The notes below the pieces were generated by a model. It was not told the origin of the DNA, did not search any database, and worked only from the letters and a program-made list of their open reading frames with translations. Shown here in pieces: positions 7,486-15,691 of a DNA stretch of 37,951 nucleotides. The first letter of the stretch is position 1. Each line of letters starts with the position of its first letter. The DNA is from Paenibacillus sp. 32O-W (GTDB lineage Bacteria; Bacillota; Bacilli; Paenibacillales; NBRC-103111). The position numbers were made by a program, and so were the translations under genes. The DNA lies in assembly GCF_007679495.1 (NCBI RefSeq), contig NZ_VEGP01000058.1, positions 1 to 37,951 on the forward strand. Reading direction: 5' to 3'.

Positions 7486-8535
7486 TTACATCTTCAGATC
7501 ATTGACGTGGGCAGGACGACTGACCGGCTTTGCATAGTTTTGATCGTCGGTTGCACTGACCTTGGCTTCGCCATCGACCAGAATCTGAACCTGGCTGGCT
7601 CCCGTATTTTCAGTGACCGACAGAACGATCGAATTGACCGCTTCGGGAGTCGTCTTGTCGTTTTCATTCAACAAACTGGCATCAAAATTAATCGTTACGA
7701 GCTCGTTATCCTCCGAGTTCTCCACTTCCAACACCTTGGCTGAGGCGGACAGCACCGGCAGCATTCCTTTATTGGCACCCGGGCCTTTAATCAACTCCTC
7801 CACGGCGGCCTGAACGATGTTGTCTGTCCGGTCTACCATACGTGTCACAGGGACGAAGTAGGTGAAATCGTCGGATGCTTTTTTCAGGAAATAGAGAGTG
7901 ACCGGAGTCGAGCGGCCAAGATTGACCCCGCTTGCGACCTCCATATTGATGCCCAGATCCCGGCTCAGAGCCCCATTGATCGGAGTGTGATCGACCGGCA
8001 TTTCCGTTAGCGGGTTGCCGTTGATGCTCAATTCCACCTGCTCAACCGTCGGGAATCCGGTCAGCGTCCAAGTAATGGCCTCCAGCAGCTTGCGCTCATC
8101 CTCTTTCTTATAATTTTGGAACGATTTATTGAAATCTACTGAAGCCGTCTTGGTTTCCTGATCGATATTTACCGTCATTTGCGTTCCTGCCGGAAGCAGA
8201 GCGGAGAAGCCTTCGGGAAGAAGCGCCTCTCCTGGTCCGCCTTCCACCATGTACTCAAGCGATTTTCTTGCAATCCCTTCCTCCCAGGGAAGATTCAAGC
8301 TGATCGGCGCGACAAACCCTTTGTCATCCTTGAAATATAAAGTTGCCCTGAACGTATTACCGGCCTGTTCCTGAGCTGCCGTTTCGTTAACCGTCCGGTT
8401 CATCATCTCTTCGGCGCTAACCGGCGGCGGATCTATAAATTGGCTCTCTTCCGACTTGTTAGCGGAACAACCCGTGACCAGCAAGATGATGGCTCCAGTA
8501 ATGGCAGCCCTGCGCACCCCTTTCGTTACGGCCAT
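7486..8535 (-). CDS. gerM: Sporulation/germination lipoprotein GerM
   Basis: This 349-residue protein has a lipoprotein signal peptide (lipobox LVTGC, acylated Cys about residue 23) followed by two GerMN domains, roughly residues 60-190 and 200-335. Each has the TLYF(K/L)K(D/A) opening and the FN(K/D)A-like core. In B. subtilis GerM is made in the mother cell under sigma-E and is needed for correct assembly of the SpoIIIA-SpoIIQ complex and for normal germination. The ribosome site GGAGGAGGT precedes the ATG. Upstream on the minus strand, GTATACATAT is a weak sigma-E -10 resemblance. The position directly before rph matches B. subtilis. Confidence 0.95.
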   Translation of the reverse strand: MAVTKGVRRAAITGAIILLVTGCSANKSEESQFIDPPPVSAEEMMNRTVNETAAQEQAGNTFRATLYFKDDKGFVAPISLNLPWEEGIARKSLEYMVEGGPGEALLPEGFSALLPAGTQMTVNIDQETKTASVDFNKSFQNYKKEDERKLLEAITWTLTGFPTVEQVELSINGNPLTEMPVDHTPINGALSRDLGINMEVASGVNLGRSTPVTLYFLKKASDDFTYFVPVTRMVDRTDNIVQAAVEELIKGPGANKGMLPVLSASAKVLEVENSEDNELVTINFDASLLNENDKTTPEAVNSIVLSVTENTGASQVQILVDGEAKVSATDDQNYAKPVSRPAHVNDLKM

Positions 8536-8716
8536 TGTTTTTACCTCCTCCAGTGTGGTTAATGTAGTAATATGTATACGAGCTGTCCCGCATTTTATAA
8601 CTACTTTTTGTCCACAATAGTAAAACGTGTTTCCGGAAGAAGGCGGCCCTGGCAGCCTTAATGGACTATAGTGCCGAAATCGATAGAAAAGGAACTAGAG
8701 GAAGGGGGATCCGGTT

Positions 8717-9268
8717 ATGAAAAAATACAGTCTGGACAGCCGGAAAGTAGAGCAAGCCATGAATGACTGGCTTCATAAACGGGGCGTGCAAAGGACGGAC
8801 ATCGCGGAACTGGTTATGTATCTTCAGCAAGGATATTATAGCGATTTGACTTTGGAGGAATGCTTGGCAAGTGTGGAGAAAGTGCTGGCCAAGCGGGAAG
8901 TTCAGAATGCCGTGCTGACTGGAATCCAGCTGGATTTATTAGCGGATCAGGGCAAGCTGTTCTCCCCTCTGCAGGATATGATTGAGAATGATGAAGGCTT
9001 GTATGGCTGCGATGAAGTGCTGGCTTTATCCATTGTCAACGTATACGGAAGTATCGGCTTTACCAATTTCGGATATTTGGATAAAGTGAAGCCGGGAATC
9101 ATCGGCAAACTGAACAAAAAGGGCGGCCCGATGGTCCATACGTTCCTCGATGATATCGTCGGAGCGATCGCAGCGTCCGCTGCAAGCAGCATCGCCCATA
9201 ATAAACAGAAGATTGCGGAGGAGAAGAACGCCCAACAGGCGGAGCCTTCGGACGGATCGGAAATATAG
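8717..9268 (+). CDS. pgpA: Phosphatidylglycerophosphatase A family protein (YutG-like)
   Basis: The 183-residue protein matches the soluble Firmicute branch of the PgpA family (B. subtilis YutG). Shared segments are REVQNAVLTGIQLDLLA, DEGLYGCDEVLALSIVNVYG, SIGFTNFGYLDK and the C-terminal HTFLDDIVGAIAASAAS with the metal-binding DD. Unlike E. coli PgpA there is no obvious membrane segment. The family name implies dephosphorylation of phosphatidylglycerophosphate. In B. subtilis the main enzyme for that step is thought to be another protein, so the physiological substrate is uncertain. GAAGGGGG precedes the ATG. It is monocistronic, with a strong terminator one base after the stop. Confidence 0.9.
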   Translation: MKKYSLDSRKVEQAMNDWLHKRGVQRTDIAELVMYLQQGYYSDLTLEECLASVEKVLAKREVQNAVLTGIQLDLLADQGKLFSPLQDMIENDEGLYGCDEVLALSIVNVYGSIGFTNFGYLDKVKPGIIGKLNKKGGPMVHTFLDDIVGAIAASAASSIAHNKQKIAEEKNAQQAEPSDGSEI

Positions 9269-9269
9269 C

Positions 9270-9311
9270 AAAAAATAAGTCTGGGGACACGCCTTCCCAG
9301 ACTTATTTTTT
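9270..9311. terminator. Bidirectional terminator between convergent genes
   Basis: A perfect 16-bp stem (9270-9285 with 9296-9311) has a 10-base loop. It has an A run on one side and a T run on the other, so it works in both directions. The stop codon of the minus-strand MBL gene lies inside the right arm. Confidence 0.93.
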
Positions 9312-10304
9312 GCTGCTTGTATATAGATGGATGCCGTCTTGCGTCTGCTCGGCTACACGCTCGGCCCTGTGCAAATATATAACATGAGCCAGCGTTTCAG
9401 CCATGGCGAAGCGAAGCTGGTGCATCGTCAGCCGCTCTCCGAAGACCTCGCGGCACAGCTGATAGACCGTTAACGTACTCCGCAAGCGCTCCTCCATCTC
9501 CGCAAGACGTTCTTCATGATGCTTGATCAAGGTCACTGCCCTTTCAGCGAACGAATCGAAAGGATCCCGATGACCGGGGTAAGCCCATCTCACTTCGTAC
9601 CTGTTCATTTCAGACAAGCTGTTCAGGTAAGAGTGCAGAGGATTATCCTCCGTGTCGGGAATGAAGCTGACATTGGGAGAGATTCTCGGCAGAACATGAT
9701 CACCGCAGAACATTTCTTGCCGCTCCCGGTCATAAAAGCAGACATGGCCGTAAGCATGGCCGGGGGTATGAATCATTTCACAACTCCGTGTCCCTATAAG
9801 GAACGGTTGCTCAAGGTTATAAAAGCTTACTTGAGCCGGCATGGGATGGACGAGCGGAAGGAAGCTTTCGAAATGCCCGTGAAGCTTGGCCGCTGTGTCC
9901 TCATCCATTCCATGATGAATAAACAAATCATAAATTTGTCCGTTCATCGGGAAGCTACCGGACCACATCCGTTCCGCCTGCCGTTGACCTTCCTCCGAAA
10001 TCCATACGGGAGCCCCGCTCTGCTCCTGAAACCATCCGGCCAACCCGTAATGGTCGGGGTGATGATGGGTCAGAACGATCCGCTCAATATCGCCGTAGCC
10101 TATTCCGTACTTCCTTAATGCTTCCTCCCACACCTGCTCCGCTTCGGGGGTATGTAAACCGGGATCAATCAAAGTATAGCCGTCACGTCCCCGAACCAGA
10201 TAGCTGTTAACCCATCTAAGGGGGAAGGGAAGAGGTACTTTCACCCGAATCGGCATTCCAGGCTCGGGCGGGTCCATCGCTAAGAGATCATCTATACGGC
10301 TCAT
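9303..10304 (-). CDS. MBL-fold metallo-hydrolase
   Basis: This 333-residue protein has the metallo-beta-lactamase fold: HHHPDH (about residues 80-85) as the HxHxDH metal motif, HTPGHAYGH as the third ligand region and a later CGDHV. A C-terminal helical part of about 90 residues resembles the winged-helix tail of LACTB2-like hydrolases. Members hydrolyse thioesters, phosphodiesters or other esters; the substrate here cannot be told. The start codon overlaps the stop of the methyltransferase gene by four bases (ATGA), so the two are co-translated. Confidence 0.88.
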   Translation of the reverse strand: MSRIDDLLAMDPPEPGMPIRVKVPLPFPLRWVNSYLVRGRDGYTLIDPGLHTPEAEQVWEEALRKYGIGYGDIERIVLTHHHPDHYGLAGWFQEQSGAPVWISEEGQRQAERMWSGSFPMNGQIYDLFIHHGMDEDTAAKLHGHFESFLPLVHPMPAQVSFYNLEQPFLIGTRSCEMIHTPGHAYGHVCFYDRERQEMFCGDHVLPRISPNVSFIPDTEDNPLHSYLNSLSEMNRYEVRWAYPGHRDPFDSFAERAVTLIKHHEERLAEMEERLRSTLTVYQLCREVFGERLTMHQLRFAMAETLAHVIYLHRAERVAEQTQDGIHLYTSSKK

Positions 10305-11044
10305 CGGCCACTTCCTGCTTTCCGCCCGATCATGATCAGCCGAGGAGAGGTTTTCTCATCATAGTCCGCCCCTTGGTAGTCCCCGTAGACTTGTTGGATC
10401 ATCAGTCCGGCTTCCTTACACATGAGGTCAAAATCCTCGAGCCGGTAAAGCTTGACCTGTTCCATATAACTCCGGTCCCTGCGCCCGGATTCGGAGATGG
10501 TGATTTGTTTGCGCACATATCCATCCTCGATCGTTCTTCTCTCATCGATGATTAATCCCGCTTCTTCCCGCACGGAATGCGGAACCAGATTAAGGGCGAC
10601 ATGCTCCGCGTTCAAATAATCGATCAGAAATCGCCCGCCCGACACCAGCAAACGGCTAATCTCGCCAAGCACCTTGGTATTCTCCCGGTCATCATTAAAA
10701 TAGCCGAAGGAGGTAAACCAGTTGACAACAGCATCGTAGCCCCCGTCTGCCGGCACCTCTCTCATATCTCCCTGCAGCCAGTCAATGCGGCCTTCCGTGT
10801 CCCGGCGTTTCGCCTCACGGAGCAGTGCCTCGGACAAATCCATACCGGTCACGCGGAATCCCAGATCGGCCAGAGCCAAGGAGTGACGCCCCATTCCGCA
10901 GCACAGATCAAATACGGAAGCCCCCGGCTCCAGGTCCAGCCAGCCGATCATTCGTCCGACCTCCTCCCGGGCCTCCTGCATGTCTCTGTGCTTGTAAACC
11001 ATTAAATAATCTTCCCCGAAGCTTTTTTCATACCATTCTGTCAT
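10301..11044 (-). CDS. Class I SAM-dependent methyltransferase
   Basis: The 247-residue protein has methyltransferase motif I (VFDLCCGMGRHSLALADLG, about residues 40-58), a GMDLS acidic loop that binds the ribose of SAM, WLQGDMRE and the later YDAVVNWFTSFGYF. The substrate is unknown. Its own sigma-A promoter and an ACAGGAGA ribosome site lie upstream. It is followed in the same operon by the MBL hydrolase with a four-base overlap. Confidence 0.87.
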   Translation of the reverse strand: MTEWYEKSFGEDYLMVYKHRDMQEAREEVGRMIGWLDLEPGASVFDLCCGMGRHSLALADLGFRVTGMDLSEALLREAKRRDTEGRIDWLQGDMREVPADGGYDAVVNWFTSFGYFNDDRENTKVLGEISRLLVSGGRFLIDYLNAEHVALNLVPHSVREEAGLIIDERRTIEDGYVRKQITISESGRRDRSYMEQVKLYRLEDFDLMCKEAGLMIQQVYGDYQGADYDEKTSPRLIMIGRKAGSGR

Positions 11045-11083
11045 GTTACATTCTCCTGTACTTTCCAGTAGGTTTTACCTTTT

Positions 11084-11112
11084 ATTGTACCGTTAATCTT
11101 CAGCCCCGGCAA
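11084..11112 (-). promoter_or_regulatory. Sigma-A promoter for the methyltransferase-MBL operon
   Basis: On the minus strand TTGCCG (11112-11107) and TACAAT (11089-11084) are 17 bp apart. The -10 is about 40 bp before the ATG. Confidence 0.6.
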
Positions 11113-11193
11113 CGAGATTTGCCTCTCTCCCAAAAGCCTGCACTGATCGCCCTACTCTTCGTTCACGAATTTCGTCCTTCCTTTTCCAAACCA

Positions 11194-11465
11194 CCCTTTG
11201 GCTGTTATCCCATTTGCTCAGAAACGCTCATGTTGAATCGTCTCATTCTCGGGTCTTTTGACGGTTATCCGGAATTACTCAGTTTCTCAGTCCCTCGTTC
11301 TTTGTCCTTTCGGTCGCTATCCCCGTTCACTCAGTAGCTCTTGTACTTAGACCTGTACCTCCTTCATCGCCCCTTTGACTGTTATCCCATTTGCTCAGTA
11401 ACGCTCATGTTGAATCGTCTCATTCTCGGGTCTTTTGACGGTTATCCCATTCGTTCAGAATGTTC
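11194..11465 (-). repeat. Repeat array, minus orientation
   Basis: A 77-bp block at 11194-11270 recurs at 11371-11447 with two mismatches. Further diverged units lie between and after them. Each contains the core TGTTATCCC/GTTATCC with CTCAG, the inverse of the CTGAG...GGGATAA core of the units at 11558-11872. Confidence 0.85.
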
Positions 11466-11557
11466 TGGGGAGAATATTGGTTGTGGCTACCTGTGGGGAG
11501 CAGACTATTTCGGGTTATCTGTATTAATTATGAACGCTGTTTGGAGCCCGGCCGATA

Positions 11558-11872
11558 GAATCCGAAGTGCCCATCCTGTCCTGAGACAAAGGGATAATGT
11601 CCAAAGGACTCGGGGAAACCATTTCGAATCGATGGAATCCGAAGTACTCATCCTGTTCTGAGGCAAGGGGATAATTGTCCAAAGGTCGACTCGGGGAAAC
11701 CATTCGGAATCGATGGAATCCGGAACGTTCATCCTTTTCTGAGGCAAGGGGATAATGTCCAAAGGCATCGGGAAAACCAATCGGGATCCTGGAATCCGGA
11801 ATGTTCAACCTGTTCTGAGGCAGGGGGATAATAGTCCGAAGGCATCGGGGGAACCAATCGGAATCGCGATGG
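11558..11872 (+). repeat. Four tandem ~76-bp repeat units, plus orientation
   Basis: Units start at 11558, 11635, 11716 and 11792, each with GAATCCG. The lengths are 77, 81, 76 and about 80 bp. Every unit has TTCTGAGGCAAGGGGATAA or a close variant, followed by GTCCAAAGG and a CGGGGAAACCA-like segment. Length changes sit in short spacers while the core is kept. Confidence 0.9.
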
Positions 11873-12056
11873 AGAGGTAATCGGAAAAGGTAAAATGGAA
11901 TGACATCGGAGCACATTTCTTTTTCCCTTAGGGTCATACTCGTTTTGGATAAAGTTCTGCTGTTAGCTTATGCTCGAGGGGGGGTTTAGGAGTTGAAGTC
12001 GCGCCAAACGAAAAGAGGAGGTCAGGCTGCTATACTCTCGAAAATCGGACAAATTA

Positions 12057-12108
12057 AAGCCTTCCCCTTGCTCTCCCCCCCGGAACGGGAGAACAGAAGG
12101 AAAGGCTT
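12057..12108 (-). terminator. Hairpin terminator after gerE
   Basis: The outer arms AAGCCTT (12057-12063) and AAGGCTT (12102-12108) enclose further complementary CTCTCCC/GGGAGA segments. On the minus strand the T-tract after the stem is short (TTTAATTTG). It lies about 30 bp past the gerE stop. Confidence 0.55.
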
Positions 12109-12138
12109 CTGGCCGAAACCGCCTTGCATGGCTTGCCC

Positions 12139-12363
12139 TTAAATTTTTATTTCCCCTAGCTTAATGAGCTCAACTACCGCTTGTGAACGACCTTTAACAT
12201 TTAATTTTTGCATGACATTCGATATATGATTTCGCACAGTTTTCTCGCTGATAAACAGCTGCTGCGCGATATCCTTGGTCGTTTTATCCTGGACCAGCAG
12301 TTCAAAGACTTCTCGTTCACGGTGAGTTAACAAAAACTTGCTCTTATGATCGCTGCCCTTCAT
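12139..12363 (-). CDS. gerE: Late sporulation transcription factor GerE
   Basis: This 74-residue protein is the length of B. subtilis GerE and is nearly collinear with it (LLT.REREVFELLVQDKTT, LFISEKTVRNHISN, VKGRSQAVVEL). It consists of a LuxR/FixJ-type helix-turn-helix with no receiver domain. GerE works with sigma-K in the mother cell to activate late coat and crust genes, including cge genes, and to repress others. A sigma-K-type promoter lies upstream. The CgeB-type cluster at 25-30 kb is a natural candidate target (inference). Confidence 0.97.
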   Translation of the reverse strand: MKGSDHKSKFLLTHREREVFELLVQDKTTKDIAQQLFISEKTVRNHISNVMQKLNVKGRSQAVVELIKLGEIKI

Positions 12364-12428
12364 AGATGTGTCACCCCTCCTTGCTCGGGATTTATATAAG
12401 TTACAAGGTAAAGGGATACAGTCAAATT

Positions 12429-12456
12429 TATACTATGAAAGGCTAGCAATGTTGGT
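12429..12456 (-). promoter_or_regulatory. Sigma-K-type promoter of gerE
   Basis: On the minus strand CATAGTATA (12437-12429) fits the sigma-K -10 CATAnnnTA exactly. AC at the -35 (12456-12455) is 17 bp away. In B. subtilis gerE is transcribed by sigma-K. Confidence 0.65.
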
Positions 12457-12483
12457 GCTTTGTTCCCTAAAAATAGGCGACCG

Positions 12484-13128
12484 TTAAGGCGTCACAGCCG
12501 GTTGATCGGTAGTCACTCTCGTTGGAAAAATACGCTCGACCATCGTGCTGAATTCTTTCACGAAACCGCTCAAGGGACGGCCTTCCTGAAAATCCTTCGC
12601 GTATACATTCATCCGCTCGACAAAATCCGGATTGGCCGAAACATAAACGTCCTTAACATTGGCGTTCACCGACTTAACTTTATCGGCTATTTTTTGCTTC
12701 ACTTCCGGAGTGACGTCTCCAATGATGGACGGGTTGGCCTGATCGGTGTTCGCTACTGAGGAGCCCGTATGCAGGTTTACGGCTACATAGGCATTGTTAT
12801 CGGTAATGAGCACATTGGCGGTCTCCACCTCATCCAAGGAAGCGACGGCATCGGCGACTTGTTGGCTCATCTCCATCGTGGAATTGGCATTGATCCGGCT
12901 TCTTTCCATCACCCGGTCGTTAGTATTGTACGGAGTCGTCGTCGCATTGGGGATCGTTCCGTCCCCCACCCGATTCTCTCCATACGGATTAGCTTGATCC
13001 AGTCCCCTTTGGTTAATCGGAGTCGCTCCTTGTCTGGTCTCTGCTCCGCAGCCGGTTAAGCTTAACACAGCCGCAGCCGAAACCAGAACGAGGGTCAGCG
13101 CCACTTTTTTAACAGGATATAGATTCAC
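12484..13128 (-). CDS. YhcN/YlaJ-family sporulation lipoprotein
   Basis: This 214-residue protein has a lipoprotein signal peptide (lipobox LTGC, Cys about residue 27), a low-complexity N-terminal part rich in N, R and T, and a C-terminal domain. That domain has the pattern VADAVASLDEVETANVLITDNNAYVAVNL, typical of the YhcN/YlaJ family of spore lipoproteins of the inner membrane or cortex. These proteins influence germination and outgrowth in Bacillus. A sigma-F/G-type promoter candidate lies 45-73 bp upstream, which suits forespore expression. Confidence 0.9.
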   Translation of the reverse strand: MNLYPVKKVALTLVLVSAAAVLSLTGCGAETRQGATPINQRGLDQANPYGENRVGDGTIPNATTTPYNTNDRVMERSRINANSTMEMSQQVADAVASLDEVETANVLITDNNAYVAVNLHTGSSVANTDQANPSIIGDVTPEVKQKIADKVKSVNANVKDVYVSANPDFVERMNVYAKDFQEGRPLSGFVKEFSTMVERIFPTRVTTDQPAVTP

Positions 13129-13172
13129 TTTATCAGCCCCTTCATATGGTGTTTAGACTTAATAGTCGTTCG

Positions 13173-13201
13173 TAGTTTGTGCATTCAGCGGAAAAATATG
13201 C
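13173..13201 (-). promoter_or_regulatory. Sigma-F/G-type promoter candidate for the lipoprotein gene
   Basis: On the minus strand GCATA (13201-13197) fits the sigma-G -35 GHATR. CAAACTA (13179-13173) fits the -10 CAWWnTA. The spacer is 17 bp. The expected start lies about 40 bp before the ATG. Confidence 0.45.
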
Positions 13202-13285
13202 TTAATTATGTCTGGCGAGTGGAAGGTAAACCGGGGACGCTTTAAAAAGAAATTGACGATGGTGTGATTTTTTTGTAACCTAATA

Positions 13286-13303
13286 TTAGTACCTAGTGAT
13301 AAT
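13286..13303 (+). promoter_or_regulatory. FapR-like operator upstream of the KAS III gene
   Basis: TTAGTACCTAGTGATAAT strongly resembles the Bacillus FapR box as I remember it (TTAGTACCTGATACTAAT; 14 of 18 positions agree). The first nine bases are identical. It lies 60-77 bp before the ATG, just downstream of a TTGACG (13253-13258) that could be the -35. FapR represses fatty-acid synthesis genes until malonyl-CoA releases it. Confidence 0.65.
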
Positions 13304-13362
13304 AGTTGGTCCCAATAAAGGTTGGAATTTCAAATTAATGTAGAGAAAAAGGAGCGATGATC

Positions 13363-14361
13363 ATGTCCCATCATGCTGCCGTTACGGCCATCGGAAGCAG
13401 CGTCCCGGAACGAATTCTTGATAATAAGGCGTTGGAACAAATGATCGACACAAGCGATGAATGGATTGTGCAGAGAACGGGAATCAAGGAACGCAGGATA
13501 GCTTCCGAGGATCAGTTTACGAGCCACCTGTGTGCTAATGCAGTGGCACATATGATGAAGCAGTATAATAAGGAAGTCCGGGATTGCGATTTCATTATCG
13601 CCTGCACCCATACACCCGATCTGCCTTTCCCTATGGTATCCTCCATGCTGCAGAGCCGTTTCGGCATTGAACAGGCTGGAGCCATGGACTTGAATGCCAC
13701 CTGCGCCGGATTTGTCTATGGGCTGCACCTGGCGGATACAATGATCCGCTCCGGAATGCATCGCAAAATTTTGGTCGTCGCTGGAGACACCATGTCTAAA
13801 ATTACCGATTATACTGACCGGACCACATGTATCCTGTTTGGAGACGGAGCAGGCGCAGCGCTTGTTGAGAGACAGCCGGAATCCGGCTTTCTCGGTTATC
13901 ATTTTGATACGGACGGAAATGGAGGCTCTCTTGTTTACCGAACGGGCCTGGCGAAGAACCTTAACGGTAATCCGCTCAAGGATTCCGGATTGTTCGTCCA
14001 GAACGGACGCGAAGTGTACAAATGGGCGGTTACCACTGTTCCTGCCGGGATGCGGAAAGTAGCAGAGAACAGCGGACTTGAGCTTGAGGATGTGGATTGG
14101 TTCATTCCGCACAGCGCCAACCTGCGAATGATTGAATCCATCTGCGAGAAGAGCGGATTCCCGATGGACAGAACTTTGTACAGCCTTGTCCATTACGGCA
14201 ACACCTCCGCGGCCACCATCCCTCTTGCTTGGGACCAAGCGGTAAGGGACGGCAAAATAAAGCCCGGTGACCGCGTAATGCTGTACGGCTTTGGCGGCGG
14301 GCTTGTCCAAGCAGGCCTGTTGATCCGATGGGGAGGACTTCCTGTTAAGTTTGCGAAATAA
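13363..14361 (+). CDS. fabH: Beta-ketoacyl-ACP synthase III
   Basis: The 332-residue thiolase-fold enzyme condenses an acyl-CoA primer with malonyl-ACP to start fatty-acid synthesis. The catalytic triad is visible: Cys114 in NATCAGF, His250 in PHSAN and Asn280 in YGNTSAA. The N-terminal DEWIVQRTGIKERR segment and the C-terminal GFGGGLVQAG are also typical. I chose the ATG at 13363, eight bases from AAGGAG, over the ATG two codons upstream. The FapR-like box upstream supports a role in membrane lipid synthesis; B. subtilis also has two FabH copies under FapR. No other fab gene is adjacent, so this may be a second, primer-specific copy. Confidence 0.92.
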   Translation: MSHHAAVTAIGSSVPERILDNKALEQMIDTSDEWIVQRTGIKERRIASEDQFTSHLCANAVAHMMKQYNKEVRDCDFIIACTHTPDLPFPMVSSMLQSRFGIEQAGAMDLNATCAGFVYGLHLADTMIRSGMHRKILVVAGDTMSKITDYTDRTTCILFGDGAGAALVERQPESGFLGYHFDTDGNGGSLVYRTGLAKNLNGNPLKDSGLFVQNGREVYKWAVTTVPAGMRKVAENSGLELEDVDWFIPHSANLRMIESICEKSGFPMDRTLYSLVHYGNTSAATIPLAWDQAVRDGKIKPGDRVMLYGFGGGLVQAGLLIRWGGLPVKFAK

Positions 14362-14428
14362 GGAAGGAAGGGTAGAATAGTTGAAAGATAATGATTAGGC
14401 TTCAATAAGCTTAAACAGGAGGAAAGCA

Positions 14429-15409
14429 ATGAAAGCTGTATGGTTGGATCCCGAAACTCGTCTCTTGAAAATCCGGGAATGGGAGGATCCTGTTCTTGAA
14501 GCAGACGGTCTGATCGTCCAGGTGAAAGCAACGGCGTTAAACCGCGCGGATCTGATGCAAAAGAGGGGCTTATACCCTCCGCCTAAGGGAGCCTCCCCTA
14601 TCCTGGGGCTGGAGATGGCCGGAGAAGTGGTGCAAGTAGGCGGCAGCGTCAAGGATTGGAAGCCGGGTGACCGGGTATTCGCCCTGCTGCCGGGGGGCGG
14701 GTACGCGGAGAAGGTCAGCATTCCTGCAGGAATGGCCATGCCGATTCCCGACGGGTGGAGCTATGAACAAGCGGCGGCCGTACCCGAGGTCTTCCTGACA
14801 GCCTACTTGAACCTGTTTATGCTGGGAGGCTTAAGGGAAGGCAGCACCGTACTGATTCATGCGGGAGCTAGCGGTGTCGGCAGCGCAGCCATTCAGCTTG
14901 TCCGGGAGGCGGGCGCCGTGTCGATCGTCACGGCGGGGAGCCCTGAGAAATTAGAGGCTTGTCTTCGGCTTGGAGCCCACAAAGCGATCAACTATAAGGA
15001 GGGACCCTTCGCTCCCCAAGTTAAGGAGGCTACCGGGGGACTAGGCGTCGACCTGATTCTGGATTTGATTGGAGCCTCCTACTTCGAGCAGAATCTCGAT
15101 TGCCTTGCCGTCAATGGCCGCCTTGTTCTAATCGGCCTCATGGGCGGAAGCCATATTCAAAATCTCGATTTAAACCGGCTGTTGATGCGCAGAATTCAGC
15201 TGATCGGCTCGACTCTTCGCTCCCGTCCGGTAACGGAAAAAATCGAGCTCACCCGGCAATTTAACGAATTCGCCTCCCGCCGCTTCGCGGAAGGACGAAT
15301 GCAGCCTGTCATCGATTCCGTCTGGGAGCTGGAGCAGGTTAACGAGGCCCATGAGCGAATGGAGCGCAACGAAAATATCGGTAAAATCGTGCTGCGCACC
15401 CCGTGGTAG
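14429..15409 (+). CDS. NAD(P)H:quinone oxidoreductase, PIG3/QOR-type zinc-independent MDR
   Basis: The 326-residue medium-chain dehydrogenase/reductase carries the PIG3-type signature NRADLMQKRGLYPPP, the substrate-side GLEMAGEV and the nucleotide motif HAGASGVGSAAIQL (about residues 145-158). There are no zinc-binding cysteines. Family members reduce quinones or related carbonyls with NADPH. CAGGAGGAAA precedes the ATG. It follows fabH by 67 bp on the same strand, so co-transcription is possible. It converges with the small minus-strand gene at 15413, leaving only three bases between the stops and no obvious terminator. Confidence 0.9.
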   Translation: MKAVWLDPETRLLKIREWEDPVLEADGLIVQVKATALNRADLMQKRGLYPPPKGASPILGLEMAGEVVQVGGSVKDWKPGDRVFALLPGGGYAEKVSIPAGMAMPIPDGWSYEQAAAVPEVFLTAYLNLFMLGGLREGSTVLIHAGASGVGSAAIQLVREAGAVSIVTAGSPEKLEACLRLGAHKAINYKEGPFAPQVKEATGGLGVDLILDLIGASYFEQNLDCLAVNGRLVLIGLMGGSHIQNLDLNRLLMRRIQLIGSTLRSRPVTEKIELTRQFNEFASRRFAEGRMQPVIDSVWELEQVNEAHERMERNENIGKIVLRTPW

Positions 15410-15412
15410 CCT

Positions 15413-15691
15413 TCACGAATCTCTGCGGCACATACATTCCGAGGCAAGCCAGGGGGATGCCGGCTTGCCTCTATACACCTCGCGGACTTTCAGAGTAAGC
15501 AGCCTTTCCGCGAGCACTCGCTGGTAGCCGGCAATTTCCTTCAAATATTTCTCCGCCAGTTCGGTATCCCCGCCCGTCCAACGGGCCGTTTCGGCCAAGC
15601 CTTCCAGCATGGCTGCTACCGCCCCCTGGCTGCGGACCAGCGATTCCAGAATATTCAGCTTAAGCTCGTTTTTCTTTTCCAGAAAAGTCAT
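15413..15691 (-). CDS. Small helical protein, third of three tandem paralogues
   Basis: This 92-residue protein of unknown function is predicted to be mostly helical. It shares two patterns with its two upstream neighbours: an N-terminal VRSQGAVAAMLEG (compare AKSHGELADIIES and AKMQHNISVMLEA) and a later YLKEIAGYQRVLAERL (compare YLNILADLQEAIADNL). The start overlaps the stop of the preceding gene by four bases. It is the last gene of the long minus-strand string that includes ugd and galU. A similar small protein in Paenibacillus is, as I recall, labelled a nucleoside-diphosphate-sugar epimerase, but it is far too short and lacks the Rossmann motif. Confidence 0.65.
   Translation of the reverse strand: MTFLEKKNELKLNILESLVRSQGAVAAMLEGLAETARWTGGDTELAEKYLKEIAGYQRVLAERLLTLKVREVYRGKPASPWLASECMCRRDS

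Larger units (their letters stand above)
11113..12138. other. Gene-free ~1-kb region occupied by repeat arrays
   Basis: The open frames here run through repeat units and look like no protein family. The region contains an array on one strand (11194-11465), a non-repetitive centre (about 11466-11557), an array in the opposite orientation (11558-11872) and the gerE terminator (12057-12108). Confidence 0.8.

Noticed and set aside
11505-11937. Overlapping minus-strand frames in the repeat array that look repetitive (PLPQNRM, DSIDSEWFPR)
   Set aside because: The apparent repeated peptide comes from tandem non-coding units read in different frames; no ribosome site or family resemblance.
13330-14310. 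Long minus-strand open frame of 326 codons opposite fabH
   Set aside because: It is the antisense of a gene with clear catalytic residues and matches no family; its length reflects codon bias of the true gene.
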